In this document: positions 20,013-28,953 of the stretch, one piece after another | Position numbering within the stretch: position 1 is the first letter of the stretch | Layout of the letters: every line of letters starts with the position of its first letter | The notes under the pieces: generated by a model | The model's input: the letters and a program-made list of their open reading frames with translations, nothing else | What the model was told of the DNA's origin: nothing | Databases searched by the model: none | Assembly (NCBI RefSeq): GCF_000013345.1 | Contig: NC_007777.1 | Span: 620,001-684,000 of the forward strand | Origin: Frankia casuarinae | Lineage (GTDB): Bacteria; Actinomycetota; Actinomycetes; Frankiales; Frankiaceae | DNA: 64,000 bases | Direction of reading: 5' to 3' | Made by a program: the position numbers and the translations under genes

Positions 20013-21589
20013 GCGCCACACCCGACCTTCTCCTGGCGCAGGGATCGAACCCGATGATCACACCGCCGTCGATCGAGTACTCCTCGCTCAGCCCGATCCT
20101 GATCGTGTTCGGGGTCGCGCTCGTCGGGGTGCTCGTCGACGCCTTCGCCACGAAGCGGGCCCGGCGGACCTTCCAACCGATCCTGGCGGGTGCGGGCTTC
20201 GTCGCCGCGCTCGTGGCCGTGGCGGTGCTGCACGGCCGGCAGGCCATCCTCGCCTCCGGTGCGCTGGCGATCGACGCGCCGACCTTGTTCATGCAGGGCA
20301 CGATCCTGGTCTTCGCCCTGCTGTCGGTGCTGCTGGTGGCCGAACGCCAGCTTGACTCGTCCGGCGGGGCTATTGTGGCCTCGGCCGCGATCACCCCGGG
20401 CTCGAAGGGATCGACGGCGCAGCAGACCTCGGCAGACGTGCAGACCGAGGCGTATCCGCTGATGGTCTTCTCGGTCACCGGGATGATGCTCTTCGTCGCC
20501 TCGAACAACCTGCTAGTGATGTTCGTGGCGCTGGAGATCCTCTCGTTGCCGCTGTACCTGCTGGCCGGGCTCGCCCGGCGCCGTCGGCTGCTGTCGCAGG
20601 AAGCGGCGATGAAGTACTTCCTGCTCGGGGCGTTCTCCTCGGCCTTCTTCCTCTACGGCGTCGCGTTCGCCTACGGATTTGCCGGCAGCGTGGAGCTCGG
20701 GGCGGTCGCGGACGCGGTCAGCAACGCCGGTGCGAACGACACCTACCTCTATCTGTCGCTCGCGCTGCTGGCGGTGGGGCTGTTCTTCAAGATCGGCGCC
20801 GTGCCGTTCCACTCCTGGACGCCGGACGTCTACCAGGGCTCGCCGACGCCGGTTACCGCGTTCATGGCGGCGGGGACGAAGGTCGCCGCGTTCGGTGCCC
20901 TGTTGCGGGTCTTCTACGTCGCCTTCGGAGGGCTGCGCTGGGACTGGCGACCAATCCTGTGGACGATCGCCATCCTCACCATGGTGGTCGGCGCGGTGCT
21001 CGCCCTGACCCAGCGTGACATCAAGCGTATGCTGGCCTACTCGGCGATCGCGCACGCCGGGTTCCTGCTGGTGGGCCTCGCCGGCACCAACACCGACGGC
21101 CTGCGCGGCTCGATGTTCTACCTGGTGACCTACGGCTTCACGACGATCGCCGCCTTCGCCGTGGTCTCCCTGGTCCGTACCGGCGACGGCGAGGCCGGCG
21201 ACCTGTCCCAGTGGCGGGGGCTCGGCAGGACCTCGCCCCTGCTGGCCGGGACGTTCTCGTTCCTGCTGCTCGCGCTCGCGGGGATCCCGCTGACGAGCGG
21301 GTTCACCGGGAAGTTCGCGGTGTTCCAGGCCGCGATCGCCGGGGACGCCACCCCGCTGGTAGTCGTTGCACTGGTGTGCAGCGCCATCGCCGCCTTCTTC
21401 TACGTGCGGGTCATCGTGCTGATGTTCTTCTCCGAGCCGCTTGCCGAGGGACCGGTGGTGGTGACCCGCCCGACGCTGACCTTCGCCGCGGTCGCCATCG
21501 GTACCGTGGCTACTCTTGTACTGGGAGTAGCGCCACAGCCACTCCTGGACCTCGCGACGACCGCCGCGACGTCCGGCTTCGTACGCTGA
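20009..21589 (+). CDS. nuoN: NADH-quinone oxidoreductase subunit N
   Basis: 526 residues with about 14 transmembrane helices. The third antiporter-like subunit of complex I shows MFVALEILSLPLYLLAGL and GAVPFHSWTPDVYQGSPTPVT. It closes the 14-gene nuo set; all subunits of the canonical bacterial enzyme are present. GTG start, overlapping nuoM. Confidence 0.97.
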   Translation: MSATPDLLLAQGSNPMITPPSIEYSSLSPILIVFGVALVGVLVDAFATKRARRTFQPILAGAGFVAALVAVAVLHGRQAILASGALAIDAPTLFMQGTILVFALLSVLLVAERQLDSSGGAIVASAAITPGSKGSTAQQTSADVQTEAYPLMVFSVTGMMLFVASNNLLVMFVALEILSLPLYLLAGLARRRRLLSQEAAMKYFLLGAFSSAFFLYGVAFAYGFAGSVELGAVADAVSNAGANDTYLYLSLALLAVGLFFKIGAVPFHSWTPDVYQGSPTPVTAFMAAGTKVAAFGALLRVFYVAFGGLRWDWRPILWTIAILTMVVGAVLALTQRDIKRMLAYSAIAHAGFLLVGLAGTNTDGLRGSMFYLVTYGFTTIAAFAVVSLVRTGDGEAGDLSQWRGLGRTSPLLAGTFSFLLLALAGIPLTSGFTGKFAVFQAAIAGDATPLVVVALVCSAIAAFFYVRVIVLMFFSEPLAEGPVVVTRPTLTFAAVAIGTVATLVLGVAPQPLLDLATTAATSGFVR

Positions 21590-21596
21590 CGGTGGT

Positions 21597-22613
21597 ATGA
21601 GCGCTATCGGGCTGGACGTCGTGGGGATCAGGACCGATCCTGATCTGGAAAAGGCCGTGCGGGTGGGTCTCGCCCGGGTGGAGGATCTGCTGCGCGAGTC
21701 GGTGCGCAGCGAATCCGCCTTCGTGACCGAGACCTCCCGCCATCTTGTCGACGCGGGGGGGAAACGTTTCCGTCCGATCGTCGTGCTGCTGGCGGCGCAG
21801 TTCGCCGATCCCGAGGCCGTCGGCGTGGTGCCGGCGGCGGTGGCGATCGAACTCACCCATCTGTCGACGCTCTACCACGACGACGTGATGGACGAGGCGC
21901 CGCGGCGGCGGGGAGCGGCCTCCGCGAACACGCGGTGGACGAACACGGTCGCCATCCTCACCGGGGACTACCTGTTCGCCCGCGCTTCCGACATCACGGC
22001 GGACCTCGGCCCGGAGGCGACCCGCATCCTCGCCCGGACGATCGCGACCCTGTGCGAGGGGCAGATCCGGGAGACCGTGGGCCCGGCGCCCGGGCAGGAC
22101 CCGGTCGAGCACTATCTGCGGGTCATCACGGACAAGACCGCCTCGCTGATCGCGACCTCGGGTCGGCTCGGTGCCATGCTGGCGGGCGCGGACCCGATCA
22201 CCGTCGATACCCTCGCGACCTTCGGGGAGCTTTTCGGGGTGGCTTTCCAGCTGTCCGACGACATCATCGACGTTGCCTCGGACCCGGTGGACTCCGGCAA
22301 GACGCCCGGCACGGATCTGCGGGAGGGAATCCCGACCCTGCCGGTGCTCTACGCGCTGCAGGCCGACGACCGGGCGGCGGGACGGCTCCGGGAGCTCATC
22401 ACCACCGGATTCGCCCCCGGCGACGGGAACACGGAGGACCGGGTGGGCGAGGCTCTCGATCTGCTACGCGGCCACGTGGGCATGGCCCGGGCCCGGGCGG
22501 AACTTATCTCCTGGTCGAGCCGGGCGCGGGAATGCCTCGCGTCGTTGCCGGACAACCCGGCGAAGACCGCCTTGGAGTCCCTCGCGGACTTCGTGGTTGA
22601 CCGCACCGGCTGA
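21597..22613 (+). CDS. Long-chain all-trans polyprenyl diphosphate synthase
   Basis: 338 residues, 7 bases after nuoN, so almost certainly in the nuo transcript. The two Asp-rich motifs that bind Mg-diphosphate are visible: LYHDDVMDEA near residue 98 and QLSDDIIDVASD near residue 220. GGKRFRP is the isopentenyl-diphosphate-binding site. Placement beside menaquinone genes suggests it makes the menaquinone side chain (hepta- to nonaprenyl). Chain length cannot be read with certainty. Confidence 0.93.
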   Translation: MSAIGLDVVGIRTDPDLEKAVRVGLARVEDLLRESVRSESAFVTETSRHLVDAGGKRFRPIVVLLAAQFADPEAVGVVPAAVAIELTHLSTLYHDDVMDEAPRRRGAASANTRWTNTVAILTGDYLFARASDITADLGPEATRILARTIATLCEGQIRETVGPAPGQDPVEHYLRVITDKTASLIATSGRLGAMLAGADPITVDTLATFGELFGVAFQLSDDIIDVASDPVDSGKTPGTDLREGIPTLPVLYALQADDRAAGRLRELITTGFAPGDGNTEDRVGEALDLLRGHVGMARARAELISWSSRARECLASLPDNPAKTALESLADFVVDRTG

Positions 22614-22643
22614 GCGTGGTGTGGGGAGCGCCCGGAAATCCGG

Positions 22644-22679
22644 CGACCTGGCCGCATCTGGTGAGATCCGGCCAGGTCG
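22644..22679 (+). terminator. Hairpin terminator after the nuo operon
   Basis: A 10-bp perfect stem (22644-22653 with 22670-22679, CGACCTGGCC/GGCCAGGTCG) encloses a 16-base loop with a small inner ATCT/AGAT pairing. It lies 30 bases after the polyprenyl synthase stop, facing a convergent gene. There is no T-run, as is common in high-GC actinobacteria. Confidence 0.65.
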
Positions 22680-22720
22680 CGAGGTCGCGAGGTCGCGAGG
22701 TCGCCAGGTCGCCAGGTCGT
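22673..22720. repeat. 8-bp tandem repeat, six copies
   Basis: The unit (C/G)AGGTCGC repeats from 22673 to 22720. The first copy is the 3' arm of the terminator at 22644, so several copies could pair with the same 5' arm in alternative hairpins. The repeat ends 7 bases before the stop of the minus-strand gene. Confidence 0.9.
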
Positions 22721-22726
22721 CCTGGG

Positions 22727-23923
22727 TCAGTGTCCCGACGCGACCGCCGCCGTGGCGGTGCTCGCGGACTGCGTACAGGTGTATGTGGTTCCGGCTGGGT
22801 CGGCGTGGCCCTTCGTGGCACCGGTCTGCGTATCGAAGAATGTCTCGAGCAGCGGAGTGACGTCGATCGGCGTTGGATGGAACGGCAGGGAGCCACCGGC
22901 CGAAGTCGGCGTCGGGCTCGTTGAGGGGGTCGGGTCGCCCCACGGCCACGAGTCGGTCGGCGACGGCGATGTCGTGGCCGCGCCGGCGCTCTCCGTCGGA
23001 CTGGGCGCGATGGTACGCAGGTCGGTGGGGCTCGTGCTGGGTGAGCTGAGCTCGTCCCGCGGCGTCAGTGGCACGATCGGGATCGGCGAGGTGCCGGGGC
23101 CCAGATAGGCCTCGCCGGTGGCGTGGGAGGAACCTGACCGCCCGGACGGACTACCGGGGTGGGCGCCCAGGCCGGACTGGCTCGTGCTCGGCGCCAGCAG
23201 CGCCTGGGACGGAGTGGGCAAGGCGGCCTGCGGACGGTCGCGGGAGGCCTGCGTCTGGGAGGAACCGAAGGCGGTCCCGCCCGTGTACTGGACCCGAGGC
23301 GCCTCGCCGGCGTTCGGGCCGGTCGTGGCGCCCGTCGGATCGCCGCCCAGGGCTACGCCGGCGACCAGCGCGGACAGCCCGGCGAGCGAGACGGTTCCCG
23401 CCGCGGCGAGCCGCACCCGCCCGCTGCTTCGCCGATCGGCTGGTGCCCGGTGCGCGCCGGGCATCCGGCCGGGGCTCCCGGCGGACGGGTTCGTCGGATG
23501 GACGTCGGCGGGCCGGTGGCTCGCGGCGGGGGAGGCGGGCCCGGGAACGTGGAAGGGATTGTAGAGGGTGCCGAGGGTGCCGCCGGCTTGCACCCCGGCG
23601 GCGGCTGTCGTGGCTGTCGTGGCGAACCGTGGCCGGCCGGTCCGGGACAGCGTGTCCAGCGGCCGGCGACGCTGGGCGGCATCGCCGACCCGGCTGGCCG
23701 TGGCCTCCCGGGCCCGGCGGGCGGAGGTGCTCACCGACAGCGGGCCGGTAATCGTGTCGAGCTCGCCGGGTGGGGCGACCGGGGGCCGTGGCGGGGTCGG
23801 CGGTGGGAACGACGCGGCCGCCGCGGTGGAGGTCGTCGGCGCCGCGGCCGAATGGCGGCCGGTGGCCTGCCTGGCGGCTCCCTGGCGCTGGCGTGAATGC
23901 CGACCGGCCGAATGATTACCCAC
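22727..23923 (-). CDS. Uncharacterised Ser/Pro/Thr-rich single-pass membrane protein
   Basis: 398 residues, ATG start. I do not recognise a family. Residues 1-165 are Arg/Ala/Pro-rich and basic. A single hydrophobic segment (about 170-195, AAAGTVSLAGLSALVAGVAL) follows RSSGRVR, which predicts a cytoplasmic N-terminus. The outer 200 residues are a Ser/Thr/Pro-rich stalk (SPTDSWPWGDPTPSTSPTPT) like cell-wall-spanning linkers, ending in a short less biased region (about 345-398: LLETFFDTQTGATKG, one Cys). It could be an anti-sigma-like or wall-spanning protein, but no domain proves this. Third-position GC is high throughout, which supports real coding. Confidence 0.65.
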   Translation of the reverse strand: MGNHSAGRHSRQRQGAARQATGRHSAAAPTTSTAAAASFPPPTPPRPPVAPPGELDTITGPLSVSTSARRAREATASRVGDAAQRRRPLDTLSRTGRPRFATTATTAAAGVQAGGTLGTLYNPFHVPGPASPAASHRPADVHPTNPSAGSPGRMPGAHRAPADRRSSGRVRLAAAGTVSLAGLSALVAGVALGGDPTGATTGPNAGEAPRVQYTGGTAFGSSQTQASRDRPQAALPTPSQALLAPSTSQSGLGAHPGSPSGRSGSSHATGEAYLGPGTSPIPIVPLTPRDELSSPSTSPTDLRTIAPSPTESAGAATTSPSPTDSWPWGDPTPSTSPTPTSAGGSLPFHPTPIDVTPLLETFFDTQTGATKGHADPAGTTYTCTQSASTATAAVASGH

Positions 23924-24330
23924 GGCGACCTCCGGGAGCGGTCCGGACGACGACGCCGACCGAGCCGCGGGGTTGCCCGGCGCGACCGGCCGTGATCGGA
24001 ACGGTCATGTTGATGGTGCCCCTGGGCGAACGCGGACTCGCCACGGACCGCGGGCATAGGGCTCGATGAACCCGCACTGCGCCTCCGGCTGCATCGGTGT
24101 TGTGAGCCCCCCCGGGCCACACGGCACCCCCACGCGCGATGTCACCTTACCGGAAGGTGCCGGAGTGGCGCACTCCCCGGCAGATAGCTGCCAAGCGGCA
24201 TTATCAATGACATAGTTCTGTGGTAATGCGGGCTCTGCCCGGCCGTCTGGGGCGCGGGGCCGCGCGCACGCCCCGGCCGGCCGGGCCACGGGCTGTGGAG
24301 TGCTGATCAGATCAGCGGACGGCTTTCAGA
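23924..24330. other. 407-base gap upstream of the hypothetical gene and downstream of korB
   Basis: It should hold the promoter of the minus-strand hypothetical gene. An AT-richer patch at 24195-24230 (GATAAT on the minus strand at 24200-24205) is the best candidate, without a good -35. A compound hairpin at 24237-24286 and a GCTGATC/GATCAGC palindrome at 24302-24316 lie next to the korB end. No credible gene was seen. Confidence 0.45.
24237..24286 (-). terminator. Possible terminator after korAB
   Basis: A 9-bp outer stem (24237-24245 with 24278-24286) and an inner GGGGCG/CGCCCC pair form a GC-rich compound hairpin 45 bases past the korB stop. There is no T-tract. Confidence 0.4.
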
Positions 24331-25392
24331 TCACTCGATGGTCCAGGTCTCCCCACCAGCGACCAGCGACATCAGGTCCCCGTCGCCCTGGCGGGTCTTG
24401 GCGTCGGCGATCTGGGCGTTCAACGCCTCGTCGTAGGTCGGCGCGTCGACGTCGCGGAAGATGCCGATCGGGGTGACGCCGTGCGAGTCACCGGTGAGCC
24501 GGGACAGCGCGAACGCCTGGCTCGGATCGGCCGCCCAGGCGTCGTGGACGAGGACGTCCGGGCTGCCCGCCGGGACCACCTCGAGGCTGCCGTCCGGCGC
24601 CCGTCGAATGGCCTTGTCGCCCTCGGTGCCGAAGACGAGGGGCTCGCCGTGGGCCAGCTTCAGCGTCACGTCGTCCCGGCTGGTCCGGTCCTTGAGCGGG
24701 TCGAAGGCGCCGTCGTTGAAGATGTTGCAGTTCTGGAAGATCTCCACGAAGGCGGTGCCGGGGTGCTCCGCGGCCGCGCGCAGCACCGAGGTCAGGTGCG
24801 CCCGGTCGGAGTCGATGGACCGTCCGACGAACGTGGCCTCCGCCCCCAGCGCCAGCGACACGGGGTTGTACGGCCGGTCCAGCGAGCCGAACGGCGTCGA
24901 CTTGGTGATCTTGCCGATCTCGGACGTGGGGGAGTACTGCCCCTTCGTCAGTCCGTAGATCCGGTTGTTGAACATGAGGATCTTCAGGTTGACGTTGCGG
25001 CGCAGCGCGTGCAGCAGGTGGTTCCCACCGATCGACAGGGCGTCGCCGTCCCCGGTGACGACCCAGACCGACAGGTCGGGACGGGAGGCGGCGAGCCCGG
25101 TGGCGATCGCCGGTGCCCGGCCGTGAATGGAGTGCATCCCGTACGTCTGCAGATAGTACGGGAACCGTGAGGAACAGCCGATTCCGGAGATGAAGACGAT
25201 GTTCTCCCGGGCCACCCCGAGATCAGGCAGGAACCCCTGGACGGTGGCGAGAATGGCGTAGTCGCCACATCCCGGGCACCACCGCACTTCCTGGTCGGAG
25301 GTGAAGTCCTTGCGGCTCTGCTGGGCCGGCGCGGCCGGCACCAGGTCGAGCAGCCGGTTACTGATGCCGCTGCGATTCGTCGTGACGGTCAC
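24331..25392 (-). CDS. korB: 2-oxoacid:ferredoxin oxidoreductase beta subunit
   Basis: 353 residues. The thiamine-diphosphate-binding subunit: GDGDALSIGGNHLLHALRRN is the TPP/Mg motif, completed by NNRIYGLTKGQYSP. CPGCGDY near residue 39 and further cysteines are expected to bind a [4Fe-4S] cluster. It probably decarboxylates 2-oxoglutarate (possibly pyruvate or both) and reduces ferredoxin. Its start overlaps korA by four bases. Confidence 0.92.
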   Translation of the reverse strand: MTVTTNRSGISNRLLDLVPAAPAQQSRKDFTSDQEVRWCPGCGDYAILATVQGFLPDLGVARENIVFISGIGCSSRFPYYLQTYGMHSIHGRAPAIATGLAASRPDLSVWVVTGDGDALSIGGNHLLHALRRNVNLKILMFNNRIYGLTKGQYSPTSEIGKITKSTPFGSLDRPYNPVSLALGAEATFVGRSIDSDRAHLTSVLRAAAEHPGTAFVEIFQNCNIFNDGAFDPLKDRTSRDDVTLKLAHGEPLVFGTEGDKAIRRAPDGSLEVVPAGSPDVLVHDAWAADPSQAFALSRLTGDSHGVTPIGIFRDVDAPTYDEALNAQIADAKTRQGDGDLMSLVAGGETWTIE

Positions 25393-27275
25393 TGGTTGAT
25401 CACGTCCTCCAAGACGCCCGCCAGCTCCGCGGCCTTGAAGGGCAGCCCGCGAACCTGGTTGTAGCCGATCGCGTCGACGAGGTACTCGGCCCGGATCAGG
25501 GTCCTTAGCTGCCCGAGGTTCATCTCGGGAATCAGCACCTTGTCATACGACCGCAGGATGTCCCCGGTGTTGGCGGGGAAGGGGTTGAGATGACGCAGGT
25601 GTGCCTGAGCGACGTGCATGCCCTTGGCGCGGACCCGGCGGCAGCCGGCCGCGATCGGGCCGTAGGTGGAGCCCCAGCCGAGGACGAGCAGCCGGGCCTG
25701 CCCGGACGGGTCCTCCACCTCCAGTGGCGCGACATCGTTCGCGATACCGTCGATCTTCGCCGCGCGCAGCCGCACCATCCGGTCGTGGTTGGCCGGATCG
25801 TAGGAGATGGCACCCTGGCCGTCCGACTTCTCGATGCCGCCGATGCGGTGCTCCAGGCCCGCCGTGCCGGGGACTGCCCACGGCCGGGCGAGGGTCTCCG
25901 GATCACGCAGGTAGGGCCAGAACTCCGGCCCCTTCGGCCCGGTGTGGTTCGGCTCGGTGGCGAAGGCGACGCTCAGGTCCGGCAGCTCCGAGCGGGTCGG
26001 CAGCAGCCACGGCTCCGAGCCGTTCGCCAGGTAGCCGTCGGAGAGCAGGAACACCGGCGTGCGGTACTTGGTAGCCAGGCGGGCGGCCTCGATCGCGGCG
26101 TTGAAGCAGTCCGCCGGGGAGCGCGGCGCGACGATCGGAACCGGAGCCTCGCCGTTGCGGCCGAACATCGCCTGGAGTAGATCGGCCTGTTCGGTCTTGG
26201 TGGGCAGGCCGGTGGACGGGCCGCCGCGCTGGATGTCGACGATCACGAGCGGCAGTTCGAGACTGACCGCGAGGCCGATGGTCTCGCTTTTGAGCGCGAC
26301 ACCCGGGCCGGAGGTCGTCGTCACGCCGAGTGATCCGCCGAAGGAGGCACCGAGCGCGGCGCCGATGCCGGCGATCTCATCCTCGGCCTGGAAGGTCCGC
26401 ACGCCGAACCGCTTGTGCCGGCTCAGCTCGTGCAGGATGTCCGAGGCCGGGGTGATCGGGTAGGAGCCGAGGAACACCGGCAGGCCGGTCAGCTCGCCGG
26501 CGGCGATCAGACCGTAGGACAATGCCGTGTTCCCGGTGATCCGTCGGTAGGTACCAGCCTTCATCCGGGCCGGCGCCACCTCGTAGGTGACCGAGAAGGA
26601 CTCGGTGGTCTCGCCGTAGTTGAAGCCGGCACGGAAGGCCGCGACGTTCGCCGCGGCGATCTCGGGCCGTTTGGCGAACTTCTTCTCCAGGAAGCCGACG
26701 GTGCTCTCGGTCGGCCGGTGGTACAGCCAGCTCATGAGGCCCAGGGCGAACATGTTCTTCGCTCGTTCGGCCTCCTTCTTGTTGACCCCGGCGCCGACAC
26801 CCTCGGCGGCGTGCACCGCGTTGATGGTCATCGAGGTGAGCGGCACCCGATGCACCGTGTAGGCATCCAGCGTGCCGTCGGTCAGCGGATCCGTCGTATA
26901 GCCGGCTTTCTTGAGGTTGCCGCCGGTGAATGCATCGGTGTTGACAATGAGATTGGCCCCCGGCGGCAGATCCTTCAGATTCGCCTTCAGGGCCGCCGGG
27001 TTCATTGCAACCAGTACGTCCGGTGCGTCACCCGGGGTGAGAATGTCGTGATCGGAAAAATGTAGCTGGAAGCCGGACACACCGGCCGGCGTGCCGGCTG
27101 GGGCGCGGATTTCGGCAGGGAAGTCCGGAAGCGTCGACAGGTCATTGCCGAATGCTGCCGTCTCGCTGGTGAACTGTTCTCCGGTGAGCTGCATACCGTC
27201 GCCGGAGTCGCCCGCGAAGCGCACGACGACCCGGTCGAGCCGGCGGGTCTCCCTCTCCCTGACCTGCTCTGACAC
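25389..27275 (-). CDS. korA: 2-oxoacid:ferredoxin oxidoreductase, fused gamma-alpha subunit
   Basis: 628 residues from GTG 27275, with GGAGG nine bases before it; an in-frame start further upstream would add a poorly conserved stretch. The first roughly 190 residues are the gamma domain (RFAGDSGDGMQLTGEQF). The alpha domain follows (GSYPITPASDILHELS; TTSGPGVALKSE; RGGPSTGLPTKTEQ). This fusion with a separate beta subunit is the usual actinobacterial KorAB form. Reduced ferredoxin from it could feed anabolism and, in a diazotroph, nitrogenase; the latter is inference. Confidence 0.93.
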   Translation of the reverse strand: MSEQVRERETRRLDRVVVRFAGDSGDGMQLTGEQFTSETAAFGNDLSTLPDFPAEIRAPAGTPAGVSGFQLHFSDHDILTPGDAPDVLVAMNPAALKANLKDLPPGANLIVNTDAFTGGNLKKAGYTTDPLTDGTLDAYTVHRVPLTSMTINAVHAAEGVGAGVNKKEAERAKNMFALGLMSWLYHRPTESTVGFLEKKFAKRPEIAAANVAAFRAGFNYGETTESFSVTYEVAPARMKAGTYRRITGNTALSYGLIAAGELTGLPVFLGSYPITPASDILHELSRHKRFGVRTFQAEDEIAGIGAALGASFGGSLGVTTTSGPGVALKSETIGLAVSLELPLVIVDIQRGGPSTGLPTKTEQADLLQAMFGRNGEAPVPIVAPRSPADCFNAAIEAARLATKYRTPVFLLSDGYLANGSEPWLLPTRSELPDLSVAFATEPNHTGPKGPEFWPYLRDPETLARPWAVPGTAGLEHRIGGIEKSDGQGAISYDPANHDRMVRLRAAKIDGIANDVAPLEVEDPSGQARLLVLGWGSTYGPIAAGCRRVRAKGMHVAQAHLRHLNPFPANTGDILRSYDKVLIPEMNLGQLRTLIRAEYLVDAIGYNQVRGLPFKAAELAGVLEDVINQ

Positions 27276-27836
27276 CTTCAGTGACCTCCTCGGGTACCGT
27301 TCCAGCCTACCGGCCGTATCAATGATGCGCGCGCACCGTGCCGCCGAGTTCGATCGCTCCATCCTCGTCGACGATCGACGATCGACCTCGGTCTCCGTAG
27401 CCGTCGCGCCGTATGGTGATTGTTTGCCAACTCTACGTATATAGTCTTTGTCGTTGCGATCGTCCGGCTGGCGTGTCTTGACCCTGATATCGCTGGTCAG
27501 AAGGGGTGTACCGCCCGATGGAGGTGATCGGCCGGATCCGGTTCAATGCGCTTCCGGTAATGCTTTCCACAATTTCGGGGGAGGCCCGGCCTGTCAGGGA
27601 ATCGACAGGGTGATCTTTACGTCGGGCGCCCGGAGTGGTGAGCTCGCTCTTGCCGGCGACCTGGCCCGATCCGCGATGTTACCGATTGTAGCTATTTGGT
27701 GGCTTGTGGCTGTATGTCCGGTGAGGCCCGGCATCGGGGCATGCTGGCTGTGCGGGCGGCCGGGGTCGGCGGGTGGTCAGGTATCAGGGGCGGCCCCCTC
27801 GGAAGCGGCCGGCTCCGGAACGGGGAGCATCGGGAC
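27276..27836. other. 561-base divergent gap between korA and the DUF2520 gene
   Basis: It should contain both promoters. The least GC-rich patch (27420-27450, with TATATA/TATAGT-like hexamers on either strand) is the best place for the korA promoter, but no pair with correct spacing was found. A small 7-bp CGACGAT repeat is at about 27369-27385. An open frame at 27448-27840 has no ribosome site or family features and was not called. Confidence 0.4.
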
Positions 27837-28913
27837 ATGACGCATCGCCCGCACGAGCAGTCGGATGCCGCGAGCGGCCCGGATGACGGTCGACCCGACG
27901 CCGCACCTTCGTCCACGGCGGCGAGTGCCGGGCCGCGGGAGGCCGGGCCGCGGGAGAAGGTGGGAATCGTCGGGCCGGGCCGGGCCGGCACGGCGCTGGG
28001 CCTCGCTCTGGCAGCGGCCGGATATCCGGTGGTGGCCGTGGGAGTGCGCTCGCCGCGGCACCGATCGAGGGCCGTGAACCTGTTTCCGGACGCGGGGGTC
28101 GGCGGGGTGGCCGAGGTCGCCGGGCGGGCCGAGGTCCTCCTCGTCTCCGTGCCCGATGACGCGATCGGGCCGGTCGTCACGGACCTGGTCGCGGCGGGAG
28201 CCGTCGGACCCGGCCGGACACTCGTGCATCTCAGTGGGCGCCACGGCCTGGGCGTCCTGGCGGCAGGCGGTGACGTGGGCGCGGCCCGTATCGCGCTTCA
28301 TCCGATCATGACCCTGCCGGGGATCATCGAGGACTCCGGTCTCCTCGTCGGTGTCCCGTTCGGGATCACCGCCGATCCCGTGGCCGAGGGGCTGGCCCGC
28401 CGCCTGGTCACCGACGTCGGCGGCATCGCTCTGCCCGTCGCGGATGACCGGCGGGATCTCTACCACGCCTCTCTCGTGCTCGGCGGGAACTTCCTGACCA
28501 CCCTGGTGGCAGCTGCCGGCGAGGTGCTGGCCGCGGCGGGCGTGCCGGATCCGGCCGCGGCGCTCGGTCCGCTGCTGCGGGCATCGCTGGCGAACACCCT
28601 GACCGACGGCTGGTCGGCGTCGACCGGACCGGTGCGACGCGGTGATCTCGGCACCGTCGTGGCACATCTGACCGCGCTCGACCGGCTGGATCCACAGATC
28701 GCCGCCGTGTACCGACGATTGGCGATCTTCACCGCGGAGGAGCTCGAACGGGTCGGGCTGCTCGCCCCGGCCGTGGTCGCACGCCTGCGCGAAGCCGTCC
28801 CGGACGAGCCCGGCGACCGACCGGGCGAGGCCCGCCGCGGGCCGGCAGCCGTACGGGTCGGGGGCGGCGGCCACACGTCCGACGGGAACGTTCGGCCAGC
28901 GCCGTCGCGTTGA
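27837..28913 (+). CDS. Rossmann-fold protein with DUF2520 domain
   Basis: 358 residues from ATG 27837. After a disordered N-terminus (1-40), [22 protein letters not shown] forms a NAD(P)-binding fold like that of prephenate and ketopantoate dehydrogenases. The second half (HPIMTLPG at about residue 155; [17 protein letters not shown]) matches DUF2520. Its substrate is unknown. In several actinobacteria such a gene precedes panC; here panC is not beside it. It carries a 15-bp in-frame duplication in the N-terminal tail. Confidence 0.82.
   Translation: MTHRPHEQSDAASGPDDGRPDAAPSSTAASAGPREAGPREKVGIVGPGRAGTALGLALAAAGYPVVAVGVRSPRHRSRAVNLFPDAGVGGVAEVAGRAEVLLVSVPDDAIGPVVTDLVAAGAVGPGRTLVHLSGRHGLGVLAAGGDVGAARIALHPIMTLPGIIEDSGLLVGVPFGITADPVAEGLARRLVTDVGGIALPVADDRRDLYHASLVLGGNFLTTLVAAAGEVLAAAGVPDPAAALGPLLRASLANTLTDGWSASTGPVRRGDLGTVVAHLTALDRLDPQIAAVYRRLAIFTAEELERVGLLAPAVVARLREAVPDEPGDRPGEARRGPAAVRVGGGGHTSDGNVRPAPSR
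27927..27956. repeat. 15-bp perfect tandem duplication in the DUF2520 gene
   Basis: Bases 27927-27941 and 27942-27956 are identical and give the residue pattern AGPRE repeated in the disordered N-terminus. Confidence 0.85.
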
Positions 28914-28953
28914 GACAGGTGTACCGGTTCGACAGGACGGACACTCGATCGCC

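Noticed and set aside
22673-22720. 8-bp repeats as a CRISPR or iteron-type replication origin
   Set aside because: Units are contiguous with no spacers, and there is no Rep gene or AT-rich melting region nearby.
24005-24289. 94-codon minus-strand frame between the hypothetical gene and korB
   Set aside because: It crosses the terminator-like hairpin at 24237-24286 and shows no conserved features.
27448-27840. 130-codon open frame upstream of the DUF2520 gene
   Set aside because: No ribosome site, no recognisable domain and poor third-position GC bias. The region is better explained as divergent promoter space.
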